A stretch of DNA of 64,000 nucleotides, from positions 496,001 to 560,000 of the forward strand of contig NZ_JAANOW010000001.1 in the NCBI RefSeq assembly GCF_011758805.1. Direction: 5' to 3'. The notes below the pieces were generated by a model. It saw nothing but the letters and a program-made list of their open reading frames with translations, searched no databases and was not told where the DNA came from. Made by a program: the position numbers and the translations under genes. Every line of letters starts with the position of its first letter. The first letter of the stretch is position 1. Positions 36,484 through 44,671 of the stretch are shown piece after piece. Source of the stretch: Mycolicibacterium fluoranthenivorans (GTDB taxonomy: Bacteria; Actinomycetota; Actinomycetes; Mycobacteriales; Mycobacteriaceae).

Positions 36484-37599
36484 ATGCGCGTGACGATCAT
36501 CGGTGGCGGCATCCTCGGCACCGCCCACGCCGTGGAGGCAGTACGACGCGGGCACACCGTGGTGCACCTGGAGCGGGAGACCGAGGCCCGGGGTGCCACG
36601 GTGCGCAACTTCGGCCTGGTCTGGGTGTCCGGCCGCTCCACCGCGGAACTGGACGCCGCCCTGCGGTCGCGCGAGCTGTGGCAAGAGCTCGGCGCCGAGA
36701 TTCCCGGGATCGGATTCCGGGCGGCCGGCTCGATCACCCTGCTGCGCACCGACGCCGAGGTGGCGGTGGCCCGCGAGGCCGTCGACCGCGGCGATGCCGA
36801 CCACCGCGGGTTCACCCTGCTGCACCCCGAGCAGGTACGTGCCCTCAATCCGGCGCTGCGCGGCACCTTCCTGGGAGGACTGCACTGCGCGCGGGATGCC
36901 GTCGTCGAATCCAGGCAGGCGCTGCCCGCCATCCGCGAATACCTGATGGGCACAGGGCGATACACCTTCCTGCCCGGCGTGGAGGCCAGATCGGTGGACG
37001 GCCTGACGGTGCGCGACGACCGAGGCGAACGTCACGGCGCCGACCTCGTGGTGGTGTGCGCAGGTGCCGCGCACGCAGGCCTGGTCCGGGAACTCGCCGG
37101 TGACCTTCCGGTCCGCCGGGTGCGCCTGCAGATGATGCAGACCGAGCCGCTGGGTGAGGCGCTCACCACCGCCATCGCCGATGCCGACAGCTTCCGCTAC
37201 TACCCAGGCTTCGCCGGACCGGCACTGGATGCGCTGCGCCGCAACGAACCTCAGGATCCGGTCGCCGCCGACGGGCATATGCAACTGCTCTGCGTACAAC
37301 GCCTGCACGGCGGTCTGACGATCGGCGACACCCACGAGTACGACGAACCGTTCGCCTTCGACGTGAGCACGCAGCCCTATGCCTACCTGGCGGCGCGGGT
37401 CGAGGAATTCCTCGGCGGGCCGCTACCCGCCATCCGGCAGCGCTGGGCCGGTGTCTACAGCCAGTGCACCGATCCACACCAGCTGGTGTGCCGGACCTCG
37501 CCCGAGGACAACGTATGGGTGGTCACCGGGCCGGGCGGCCGCGGTATGACGCTGGGGCCCGCCATCGCCGAACACACCGCCGATCTCATCGGAATGTAG
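36484..37599 (+). CDS. FAD-dependent amine oxidoreductase of phosphonate clusters (TIGR03364-like, DAO family)
   Basis: A 371-residue flavoprotein of the D-amino-acid/glycine oxidase family. The dinucleotide-binding motif is VTIIGGGILGTAHAVEAV at residues 3-20, with HLERETEARGATVRNFG following. C-terminal FAD contacts are in WVVTGPGGRGMTLGPAIAEHTADL. This subgroup occurs mainly beside phosphonatase genes. Oxidising the amino group of 2-aminoethylphosphonate or its N-methyl form to phosphonoacetaldehyde would replace the usual PhnW transaminase, which is absent here; this is inference. A phosphonatase-like gene follows after 9 bp. Confidence 0.82.
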   Translation: MRVTIIGGGILGTAHAVEAVRRGHTVVHLERETEARGATVRNFGLVWVSGRSTAELDAALRSRELWQELGAEIPGIGFRAAGSITLLRTDAEVAVAREAVDRGDADHRGFTLLHPEQVRALNPALRGTFLGGLHCARDAVVESRQALPAIREYLMGTGRYTFLPGVEARSVDGLTVRDDRGERHGADLVVVCAGAAHAGLVRELAGDLPVRRVRLQMMQTEPLGEALTTAIADADSFRYYPGFAGPALDALRRNEPQDPVAADGHMQLLCVQRLHGGLTIGDTHEYDEPFAFDVSTQPYAYLAARVEEFLGGPLPAIRQRWAGVYSQCTDPHQLVCRTSPEDNVWVVTGPGGRGMTLGPAIAEHTADLIGM

Positions 37600-37608
37600 G
37601 GAGAGCAT

Positions 37609-38295
37609 ATGCTGGACAAGCCCATTCAGGTCGCCGTCCTCGACATGGCCGGCACCACGGTCGCCGATGACGGACTGGTCGTCAGCGCCTTCGAGGCCGC
37701 TGCCACCGCAGCGGGACTGCCCGCCGACGGCGACGAACGCGATCAGGCCCGCCAATACGTCCTGGACACCATGGGACAGTCGAAGATCGTGGTGTTTCGC
37801 GCCCTGTTCGGTACCGAGGACCGCGCCCGGCGTGCCAATGACGAGTTCGAGCGTGCCTATGCCGAACTGATCGACAACGGTCACGCCGCACCCATCGCCG
37901 GTGCGGCCGAGGCCGTCACCGAACTGCGCAGGGCCGGGATCAAGGTGGCGCTGACGACCGGGTTCTCCGCGGTCACCCAGGACAAGCTGCTGGCGGCGCT
38001 GGGCTGGCAGCAACTGGCTGATCTGGTGCTGGCGCCGGGCGCCGGCGTGCGCAGTCGCCCGTACCCCGACCTGGTGCTCACCGCGTTGATGCGGTTGCAG
38101 GCCGACAGCGTCGACAACGTCGCCGTGCTCGGCGATACGAGTACCGACGTCGAGAGCGCGCTGCGTGCCGGTGCCGCCATCGCCGCCGGTGCCCTCACCG
38201 GCGCCCACAGCGAGGAAGACCTCCGCGCCGCCGGGGCCACCCACGTGGTGGGCTCCGTCGTCGATTTCGCCGATCTGCTCCTGACCAACCCCTGA
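37609..38295 (+). CDS. Phosphonatase-like HAD hydrolase (PhnX-like)
   Basis: A 228-residue HAD hydrolase, about 40 residues shorter than classical PhnX. The nucleophile is D12 in VLDMAGTTVADD. K59 in DTMGQSKIVVFRAL sits in the MGxxK cap motif, where PhnX has the lysine forming the Schiff base with phosphonoacetaldehyde. Motif II Thr is in VALTTGFS and motif III/IV acidic residues are in NVAVLGDTSTDVESAL. It should cleave phosphonoacetaldehyde to acetaldehyde and phosphate. It is spaced 9 bp from the oxidase gene and is followed by the transporter, as one operon. Confidence 0.87.
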   Translation: MLDKPIQVAVLDMAGTTVADDGLVVSAFEAAATAAGLPADGDERDQARQYVLDTMGQSKIVVFRALFGTEDRARRANDEFERAYAELIDNGHAAPIAGAAEAVTELRRAGIKVALTTGFSAVTQDKLLAALGWQQLADLVLAPGAGVRSRPYPDLVLTALMRLQADSVDNVAVLGDTSTDVESALRAGAAIAAGALTGAHSEEDLRAAGATHVVGSVVDFADLLLTNP

Positions 38296-38310
38296 CCCGT
38301 GAAGGAAATC

Positions 38311-39363
38311 ATGTTTCTGCGCAACGCCTTTCGTGCCACCGCGGTGGTGGTGGCCCTCGCCGCCACCACTCTCACCGCCGCCTGCGGTGGGACCGGGTCC
38401 GGCGGCTCCAGCAGCGGCACCACCCTCACGGTGTACAGCGCCGATGGTCTGGCGAACTGGTACAAGGGCCGGTTCGCCGAGTTCACCAAGGACACCGGTA
38501 TCGCGGTCAACCTGGTCGAGGCCGGATCCGGGGAGGTGGTGTCCCGGGTGGACAAGGAGCAGTCCAACCCCCAGGCCGACCTGCTGGTGACGCTGCCGCC
38601 GTTCATCCAGAAGGCCGACAAATCAGGGCTGCTGGTGCCCAGCGGGGCTGATACCTCGGGTATCGCCGCGGATCAGGTCGGCCCGCAGGGCCGCTACGTA
38701 CCGATCGTCGACAACGCGTTGAGCTTCATCGTCAATCCGGCCGCCACCCCCGCCCCGGCGACCTGGGACGACCTGCTGGCACCGGAGTTCAAGGGCAAAC
38801 TGCAGTACTCGACGCCAGGACAGGCCGGTGACGGCACCGCCGTGCTGGTCCTTCTGCAGCATCTGCTCGGCAAGCAGGGTGCGTTGGACTACCTCGGCAA
38901 GCTGCAGACCAACAACGTCGGGCCGTCGTCGTCGACCGGCAAGTTGCAGCCCAAGGTGAGCAACGGAGAACTGTTGGTGGCCAACGGCGATGTGCAGATG
39001 AACCTCGGCTCGATCAAGGACGACGGGTCCACGTTCGCCATCTTCATCCCCGCGCACAACGGCACCCGCACCACGGTGTCGCTGCCGTACGTGGCCGGCG
39101 TCACCAAGGGTGCACCGCACGCCGAGGACGCCAAGAAACTGCTGGCCTACCTGCTCTCCGATGAGGTCCAGAAGACCGTGGAACCGGACGCGCTCGGTAT
39201 CCCGGTCCGCGACAGCATCCGCACCGTCGCCGCCGGAACGCCCGCCCCGAACACGCCGGGCGCCGTGCTCAAGGATGTCCAGATCTGGGTGCCGGATTGG
39301 AACGCGGTGCTGGCCGACCTCGACGCCGATGTCGCCGCGTATCAGAAGGCGACCGGCAACTGA
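38311..39363 (+). CDS. Lipoprotein substrate-binding component of a 2-aminoethylphosphonate-type ABC importer
   Basis: A 350-residue solute-binding lipoprotein. The signal peptide has a lipobox TLTAAC with C25 as the lipidated cysteine. The mature part is a periplasmic-binding type II fold of the iron/AEP group (TVYSADGLANWYKGRFAEFT, SRVDKEQSNPQADLLVTLP, YVPIVDNALSFIVNP). The ATG at 38311 with AAGGA upstream is preferred over GTG 38299. Gene order oxidase, phosphonatase, binding protein, ATPase and two permeases points to an aminophosphonate ligand. Confidence 0.85.
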   Translation: MFLRNAFRATAVVVALAATTLTAACGGTGSGGSSSGTTLTVYSADGLANWYKGRFAEFTKDTGIAVNLVEAGSGEVVSRVDKEQSNPQADLLVTLPPFIQKADKSGLLVPSGADTSGIAADQVGPQGRYVPIVDNALSFIVNPAATPAPATWDDLLAPEFKGKLQYSTPGQAGDGTAVLVLLQHLLGKQGALDYLGKLQTNNVGPSSSTGKLQPKVSNGELLVANGDVQMNLGSIKDDGSTFAIFIPAHNGTRTTVSLPYVAGVTKGAPHAEDAKKLLAYLLSDEVQKTVEPDALGIPVRDSIRTVAAGTPAPNTPGAVLKDVQIWVPDWNAVLADLDADVAAYQKATGN

Positions 39364-39364
39364 C

Positions 39365-40531
39365 ATGGCCGAGATCAAGGTCGCACGTGCCGGCGTACGG
39401 CCCAGGGAATCCGGTGATCCCTTCTCGGCCGGCCCGGCCATCGTCTTCGACCGGGTGGGAGTCAGTTACGGCCGCGGTGCCAAGGCCACCCACGCGCTGG
39501 TCGACTTCAACCTGCGGGTCGGCACGGGGGAGACCGTGGCGCTGCTGGGGCCGAGCGGGTCGGGGAAGTCCACCGCGCTGGGCGCGCTGGCCGGCTTCGT
39601 CCGGCCGACCTCCGGTGCGGTCCGGCTGAATGGGCGCGATATCACCGATCTGCCGCCGGCCAAGCGCGGTATCGGGGTGGTGTTGCAATCGTATGCGCTG
39701 TTCCCGCACATGCGGGTGGCCGACAATGTCGCCTTCGGGCTCAAGGCGCAGCGCGTACCCCGGGACCAGATCGGCGGCCGGGTGGCCGAGGCGCTGGACA
39801 TGGTCGGCATGGCCGCCTACGCAAAGCGGTTGCCACGTGAGCTCTCCGGGGGGCAGCAGCAGCGCATCGCGATCGCCCGGGCACTGGCGATCCGCCCCAG
39901 GGTGTTACTGCTGGACGAACCGCTGGCCGCCCTCGATGCCCAACTGCGCCAGTCGATGCTGGCCGAGCTGCGCCAGCTCAAGGAGTCGTTACCCGATACC
40001 GCCATGCTCTACGTCACCCATGATCAGGCGGAGGCACTGGCGCTGGCCGACCGCATCGTGGTGATGAACAACGCCCGGCTGATGGACGTGGATACCGCCG
40101 AGAATCTGTGGAAGCGGCCACCGAGCAGTTTCACGGCGGCATTCCTGGGCGGGGCCAACCTGATTCCGTGCACCGTCGGTCGCGTCATCGGTACGTCGGC
40201 GTTGGTGACGGTCTCACACAAGACGGTCAGCGCGGAGGCGCCGCAACCGGCCGTCGGCAAGGCCGACTGGGCGCCGGGTGCGCGAGCCCTACTGTGCATC
40301 CGTCCGCACGCCCTGCGCATCGTATCGCTGGGCGACCGGGATGCGTTGCGCGCCAGTGTCAATGCGGCAATGTGGCGGGGTGCGGTCACCCGGCTGGTGC
40401 TGACGCTCACCAGCATGCCCGACCAGCTCATCGAGATCGACGTACCCGGACATGTCCACTTCGAGACGGGAACAGAAGTGGGCGTGCGGATTCCGGAACC
40501 GGCCGGGGTGCTCGTCCGGGCCGGCTCGTGA
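39365..40531 (+). CDS. ABC transporter ATP-binding protein, 2-aminoethylphosphonate-type importer
   Basis: A 388-residue ATPase of the spermidine/iron/AEP importer group. Walker A is GPSGSGKST, the Q-loop is in VVLQSYALFPHM, the signature is LSGGQQQR, Walker B is LLLDEPLAALDAQL and the switch His is in YVTHDQAEAL. A C-terminal TOBE-type regulatory region follows about residue 250. The ATG at 39365 is 1 bp after the binding-protein stop. Its stop overlaps the GTG of the first permease. An N-terminal stretch of about 25 residues precedes the ABC core. Confidence 0.9.
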   Translation: MAEIKVARAGVRPRESGDPFSAGPAIVFDRVGVSYGRGAKATHALVDFNLRVGTGETVALLGPSGSGKSTALGALAGFVRPTSGAVRLNGRDITDLPPAKRGIGVVLQSYALFPHMRVADNVAFGLKAQRVPRDQIGGRVAEALDMVGMAAYAKRLPRELSGGQQQRIAIARALAIRPRVLLLDEPLAALDAQLRQSMLAELRQLKESLPDTAMLYVTHDQAEALALADRIVVMNNARLMDVDTAENLWKRPPSSFTAAFLGGANLIPCTVGRVIGTSALVTVSHKTVSAEAPQPAVGKADWAPGARALLCIRPHALRIVSLGDRDALRASVNAAMWRGAVTRLVLTLTSMPDQLIEIDVPGHVHFETGTEVGVRIPEPAGVLVRAGS

Positions 40532-41421
40532 CCGGGAGTACTGCCGTGCTGCTCGACGCGGCCCGGGTCACCCGTGCGCCGCGACGACACCGCGCGCACT
40601 GGTGGGTGCTGCCGCCGTTGGCCGTGGTGCTGTTCGCGGCGGTGTATCCCCTGGCGCGGGTGTTCGGCGAGTCGACCCGGCCAGGAAAATGGGTCGAGGT
40701 GCTGGGCTCCGCACAGTTCCGGGATGCGTTGTGGCGCACCGTCGCCATCGCGGCGACCTCGACCCTGGGCTGCCTCGTGCTGGGCACCTTCCTGGCGGTC
40801 ATCCTGGCGTTCGTGCCGTTTCCCGGTTCCGGCCTGGTCGGCCGGCTCATCGACACCGTCCTGTCGTTGCCGTCGTTCCTGATCACCCTGGCCTTCACCT
40901 TCCTCTACGGCACGGCCGGAGCGGTCAACGCGGCGATCAGTGCGCTGAGCGGCGACCCGGCACCGCTGCTGAACGTCCTGTACACCCCGGCCGGCGTGAT
41001 CGCCGCGGAGATCACCTTCTTCACCCCGTTCGTGGTACGACCATTGCTGGCGGCGTTCGCCATGGTGCCGCGCGCCCAGCTCGACGTGGCGGCCAGCCTG
41101 GGTGCCGGCCCGCTGCGGGTACTGCGCTCGGTGGTGCTGCCAGAGGCGTGGCCGGCCTTGATGGCCGGTGGCAGCCTGGTGCTGTTGCTCACCCTCAACG
41201 AGTTCGGCATCGTGTTGTTCACCGGAGCCAAGGGCGTGACCACCCTGCCGGTGCTCATCTACACCCGCGGGATCGTCACCTTCGACCTGCCGGGCGCCGC
41301 GGTGATCGCCGCCGTGCAGGTGGTGCTCTCGCTGGGGCTCTACCTCGCCTACCGAATGATCTTCGCCCGCATGACCTCTGGAAGGGACGGCGACGATGCT
41401 GTTGTGGAACCGGCGAAGTAG
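40528..41421 (+). CDS. ABC transporter permease, first subunit, aminophosphonate importer
   Basis: A 297-residue inner-membrane permease with about six helices. The start is GTG at 40528, overlapping the ATPase stop (GTGA). Landmarks are the first helix HWWVLPPLAVVLFAAVYPLA and the EAA-type coupling loop DVAASLGAGPLRVLRSVVLPEAWPALMAGG near residues 195-225, which docks on the ATPase. The family is CysT/PotB-like. It overlaps the second permease by 26 nt. Confidence 0.88.
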   Translation: MTGSTAVLLDAARVTRAPRRHRAHWWVLPPLAVVLFAAVYPLARVFGESTRPGKWVEVLGSAQFRDALWRTVAIAATSTLGCLVLGTFLAVILAFVPFPGSGLVGRLIDTVLSLPSFLITLAFTFLYGTAGAVNAAISALSGDPAPLLNVLYTPAGVIAAEITFFTPFVVRPLLAAFAMVPRAQLDVAASLGAGPLRVLRSVVLPEAWPALMAGGSLVLLLTLNEFGIVLFTGAKGVTTLPVLIYTRGIVTFDLPGAAVIAAVQVVLSLGLYLAYRMIFARMTSGRDGDDAVVEPAK

Positions 41422-42193
41422 GGCGGTCGCACTGGCCGTGTTCGGCGTGGTGGTGCTCGTCGTGTTCGTCGCACCACTGGCCACCGTACTGCTGGCCGGG
41501 CTGTCCGGCTCGTGGACGGGTGCACTGCCTTCGGGACTGGGTTTGGGCCGGGTCGGCGCTGCGCTCACCGGAGAGAACCTGGCCAGCCTTTCGGTGAGTT
41601 TGCAGACCGCCTTCGTCGCCGGCGCGTTCGCACTGTTCCTCGGGACCTGGGCCGCGCTGGCCGCCCGGGACTGTCCGACATGGTTGCGCCGCTTCACCGA
41701 TGCGGTGTTCCACCTGCCCATCGCGGTGCCCTCGGTGGCTATCGGGCTCGGTCTGCTGATCGCCTTCAACTCCCGGCCGCTGTTGCTGGGCGGCACCCGC
41801 TGGATCGTCATCCTGGCTCACGCCGTGCTGGTGCTGGCCTTCGCGTTCAGCTCGGTGTCGGCGGCGCTGGACCGGTTGGACCCGTGCTACCGGCAGGCCG
41901 CCGAATCCCTCGGCGCGGGTCCGGTCCGGGTGCTGCTCCGGGTGACGCTGCCGCTGTTGCTGCCGGCCCTTGGCGCGGCCGCGGGACTGGCGGTGGCACT
42001 GTCCATGGGTGAGCTCGGGGCCACCGTGATGGTGTACCCGGCGACCTGGAAAACCCTGCCCGTGACCATCTTCGGGCTCACCGATCGCGGCCAGGCCTTG
42101 CAGGCGGCCGCGTCGACCGCGATCCTGCTGCTGGTGACGCTGTTGGCACTGGCGGTGCTCGGCCGGATCCGGGGCCGCGCCGCCCTCCGCTAG
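41396..42193 (+). CDS. ABC transporter permease, second subunit, aminophosphonate importer
   Basis: A 265-residue PotC/CysW-like permease with six predicted helices. The coupling motif is RQAAESLGAGPVRVLLRVTLP at about residues 165-185. It is the last gene of the phosphonate operon and starts inside the first permease gene. The two permeases presumably form a heterodimer with the ATPase. A long imperfect hairpin follows the stop. Confidence 0.88.
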   Translation: MLLWNRRSRAVALAVFGVVVLVVFVAPLATVLLAGLSGSWTGALPSGLGLGRVGAALTGENLASLSVSLQTAFVAGAFALFLGTWAALAARDCPTWLRRFTDAVFHLPIAVPSVAIGLGLLIAFNSRPLLLGGTRWIVILAHAVLVLAFAFSSVSAALDRLDPCYRQAAESLGAGPVRVLLRVTLPLLLPALGAAAGLAVALSMGELGATVMVYPATWKTLPVTIFGLTDRGQALQAAASTAILLLVTLLALAVLGRIRGRAALR

Positions 42194-42196
42194 CGG

Positions 42197-42255
42197 CGAG
42201 CGTGCGTGTTTGCACACCGACACACCGCAAAGTGTGCACGTTTTGCGCACGCTCG
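42197..42255. terminator. Imperfect 59-bp inverted repeat between convergent genes, probable bidirectional terminator
   Basis: CGAGCGTGCG (42197-42206) pairs with CGCACGCTCG (42246-42255), and inside this TGCACAC (42211-42217) pairs with GTGTGCA (42232-42238). The structure starts 3 bp after the permease stop and about 90 bp from the FadE stop on the other strand. No long T tract follows, so the terminator role is inferred from position. Confidence 0.5.
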
Positions 42256-42344
42256 GGAACCGTGAAGTCGAGTAGCCGACTGGTATTGGTCTCGCGGCTG
42301 ATTCGTGAAGGGCTGTTGACCTCAGCTGGGTGAACTATTGCACC

Positions 42345-44546
42345 TCACTTCAGCAGCGGATCGCGGGGCAGTCCGAGGATGCGTTCGGCGATGGTGTTCC
42401 GGGTGATCTCCGACGTACCACCGGCGATCGTCATGGCCCGGTTGCCCAGGTACGCGCGCGCCAGCGTCGGCTTCCCTCCCACCACCGCGGCCGGGCCGGC
42501 GAGCGCCATCCCCAGCTCGGTCAGCCGCTGAGTGTGCTCGGCCAGCAGCAGTTTGGTGACATTGCCCTCCGGGCCGGGATCGGTGCCGGCGATGGCACGG
42601 CTCACCCGCCGCAGGTTCAGCATCGGCAGGGTGTGTGCCTCGGCGATCACCGCGCCCGCCGCGCGCACGTACTCCGCCGCGATCAACGGCGATGCGGTGT
42701 CGAGTAATTCGACCAGCTCATCGAGAGTGAAGCCGGTCGGCGCCGACGAACCCCCACCGATGGAGATGCGTTCGTTGCCCAGCGTCGCCCGCGCCACCAG
42801 CCAGCCCTTGTTCACCTCGCCCACCACATCGGCGTCGGGAACGAACACGTCGTCGAAGAACACCTCGTTGAAATGCGCGTCGCCGGTCAGCCCGCGCAAC
42901 GGATTGACCGTCACGCCAGGGGCTTTCATATCGACGGCCATCATGGTGACACCCGCGTGTTTGGGTGCGTCGGGATCGGTGCGCACCGTCGCCAGGCCCC
43001 ACTGGCAATGCTGGGCCAGACTGGTCCACACCTTCTGACCCGTGATCCGCCAGCCGCCGTCCACCTTCTTGGCCGAGGTGCGCACGGCGGCGGCATCGGA
43101 GCCCGCACCCGGCTCGGAGAACAGCTGGCACCACATCACCTGACCGCGCAGCACCGGCTCCACCCAGCGTGCGCGCTGCTCGGCGGTACCGGCCTGGGCG
43201 ATGGTCAGGGTCACCCATCCGGTGATGCCCATGTCGGGGATGTCGATCGGTGTCGATCCCCCGGCCGACCCCCTGCCCGCCGCACCGAACTCCTCTTCGA
43301 TGACGAGCTGTTCGAGTACGTCGGCGGCCCGGCCCCACGGTCTGGGCCAGTGCGCCACCAGATAGCCGGAGTCGACCAGGAAGTCGCGTAGCTGATCGGC
43401 GGGCAGGGCACGGGCGGTGGCTGCGGCTTCGGCGGCGGCGGGGCGGTACTGCTCGGCCTCGGCCGGTACGCGGAACGACGCGGTGCGGGCGGCCCCGCTG
43501 CGCTGTGCGTCCACGACGTCGAGCAGGGGGTCGGCGCCGTCACCGAGCAGGGTGGCCATGGTGCGAGCCCGTCGCAGATACAGGTGCGCATCGTGCTCCC
43601 AGGTGAACCCGATCCCGCCGTGGAGCTGAATATTGTTCTGCGCGTTGAACACCTGGGCGCGGATGGCATGCGACGCCGCGATCGCGGCCGGGAACCAGGC
43701 CGCGCCCAGGTCGTCGTTGCGGGCGGCTGCCCAGGTGGCCGACGTCGTCTGCTCGGCCTCGACGAGCATGTTCGCGGCGTGGTGCTTGACGGCTTGGAAG
43801 GTGCCGATGGTCCGGCCGAACTGCTCCCGGACCTTCGCGTAGTCGACGGCCATGTCCAGAGTCGCCCAGCTGATCCCGACCGCTTCGGCCGAGGCCAGGA
43901 TGCGGAACACGGTGCGGGCGCGCCGCGCCGCGCCGCGCAGCACCCGGTCGGCGGGGATCTGGGCGCCGCGCATCGACACCGCGCCCACCGTGCGGGTGGT
44001 GTCCAGCGGTTCGAGCGCGGTGACGGTGACACCCGGTGCGTCGGCCGCCACGATGACGAGGTCCTCACCGGCAGCCAGCACCAGGATGTCGGCATCGGGT
44101 GCGCCGAGCACCGCGGGCCATTCGGCGGTCGAGGTGTGGTCCTCACCCAGGGTCACCGTGATGTTGAGCCCGAGCGCGGCGGCCAGAGTGCCGTCGGCGA
44201 GTCCGGGAAGTAGCTGCGCCCGAACGGAGTCCGGGGCGCACCGGTCGATCGCCACGGCGGCGGCGACCGTCGGCAGGAACGGCCCCGGCATGAGCTCGCG
44301 GCCGGCCACTTCTGCCACGACGGCCAGCTCGGCCAACCCGAACCCCGACCCGCCGTACTCCTCGGCCAGCGCCAGCCCGTTCCAGCCGAGATCCGCACCG
44401 GCCGACCAGAGGGCCGACGGGTGACCGCCCGGGTTTTGCAGGGTGGCACGCGCGGCCGCGAGGCTGTGTGACCGCTGCAGCTGCCCGGCCGCCGCGGCGG
44501 CCAGGTCCCGGTGTTCTTCAGTGATGGCCAGCGCCGACTTGCTCAT
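42345..44546 (-). CDS. Double-length acyl-CoA dehydrogenase (two fused FadE domains)
   Basis: 733 residues holding two acyl-CoA dehydrogenase folds in one chain. The N-terminal half ends with AKVREQFGRTIGTFQAVKHH and NIQLHGGIGFTWEHDAHLYLRRA. The C-terminal half has MWCQLFSEPGAGSDAAAVRTSA and ends with GGTSEITRNTIAERILGLPRD. Mycobacteria have several such fused FadE proteins (for example FadE34 and FadE6), some acting on sterol side chains; which one this is cannot be settled here. The ATG at 44546 is preferred over the in-frame ATG at 44591. The promoter region carries a 20-bp palindrome shared with the divergent lipC. Confidence 0.88.
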   Translation of the reverse strand: MSKSALAITEEHRDLAAAAAGQLQRSHSLAAARATLQNPGGHPSALWSAGADLGWNGLALAEEYGGSGFGLAELAVVAEVAGRELMPGPFLPTVAAAVAIDRCAPDSVRAQLLPGLADGTLAAALGLNITVTLGEDHTSTAEWPAVLGAPDADILVLAAGEDLVIVAADAPGVTVTALEPLDTTRTVGAVSMRGAQIPADRVLRGAARRARTVFRILASAEAVGISWATLDMAVDYAKVREQFGRTIGTFQAVKHHAANMLVEAEQTTSATWAAARNDDLGAAWFPAAIAASHAIRAQVFNAQNNIQLHGGIGFTWEHDAHLYLRRARTMATLLGDGADPLLDVVDAQRSGAARTASFRVPAEAEQYRPAAAEAAATARALPADQLRDFLVDSGYLVAHWPRPWGRAADVLEQLVIEEEFGAAGRGSAGGSTPIDIPDMGITGWVTLTIAQAGTAEQRARWVEPVLRGQVMWCQLFSEPGAGSDAAAVRTSAKKVDGGWRITGQKVWTSLAQHCQWGLATVRTDPDAPKHAGVTMMAVDMKAPGVTVNPLRGLTGDAHFNEVFFDDVFVPDADVVGEVNKGWLVARATLGNERISIGGGSSAPTGFTLDELVELLDTASPLIAAEYVRAAGAVIAEAHTLPMLNLRRVSRAIAGTDPGPEGNVTKLLLAEHTQRLTELGMALAGPAAVVGGKPTLARAYLGNRAMTIAGGTSEITRNTIAERILGLPRDPLLK

Positions 44547-44615
44547 GATCAGCGAAGTTACCCGGCCCATCGAACGGCGCAGAAGTGACACAGATCACAA
44601 TATGGACCCAGGGTA

Positions 44616-44635
44616 GACAACTTGGTCAAGTTGTC
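44616..44635. promoter_or_regulatory. 20-bp palindrome between fadE and lipC, probable repressor site
   Basis: GACAACTTG (44616-44624) is followed by GT and its exact complement CAAGTTGTC (44627-44635). It lies 81 bp upstream of the FadE start and 37 bp upstream of the lipC start, close to where the -35 of either promoter would be. The size and symmetry suit a TetR-family dimer, but no cognate regulator is adjacent. Confidence 0.6.
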
Positions 44636-44659
44636 ACGTCGGCGGTGGTTACCGCGAGG

Positions 44660-44665
44660 TAGTCT
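44660..44665 (+). promoter_or_regulatory. Predicted -10 hexamer (TAGTCT) of leaderless lipC
   Basis: TAGTCT matches TANNNT and ends 6 nt before the ATG at 44672. No ribosome-binding site precedes the gene. Confidence 0.5.
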
Positions 44666-44671
44666 CGCGAA

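Noticed and set aside
44591..44591. Upstream in-frame ATG for the double FadE
   Set aside because: The extra 15 residues (starting MSLLRRSMGRV) do not resemble FadE N-termini; ATG 44546 gives a natural start.
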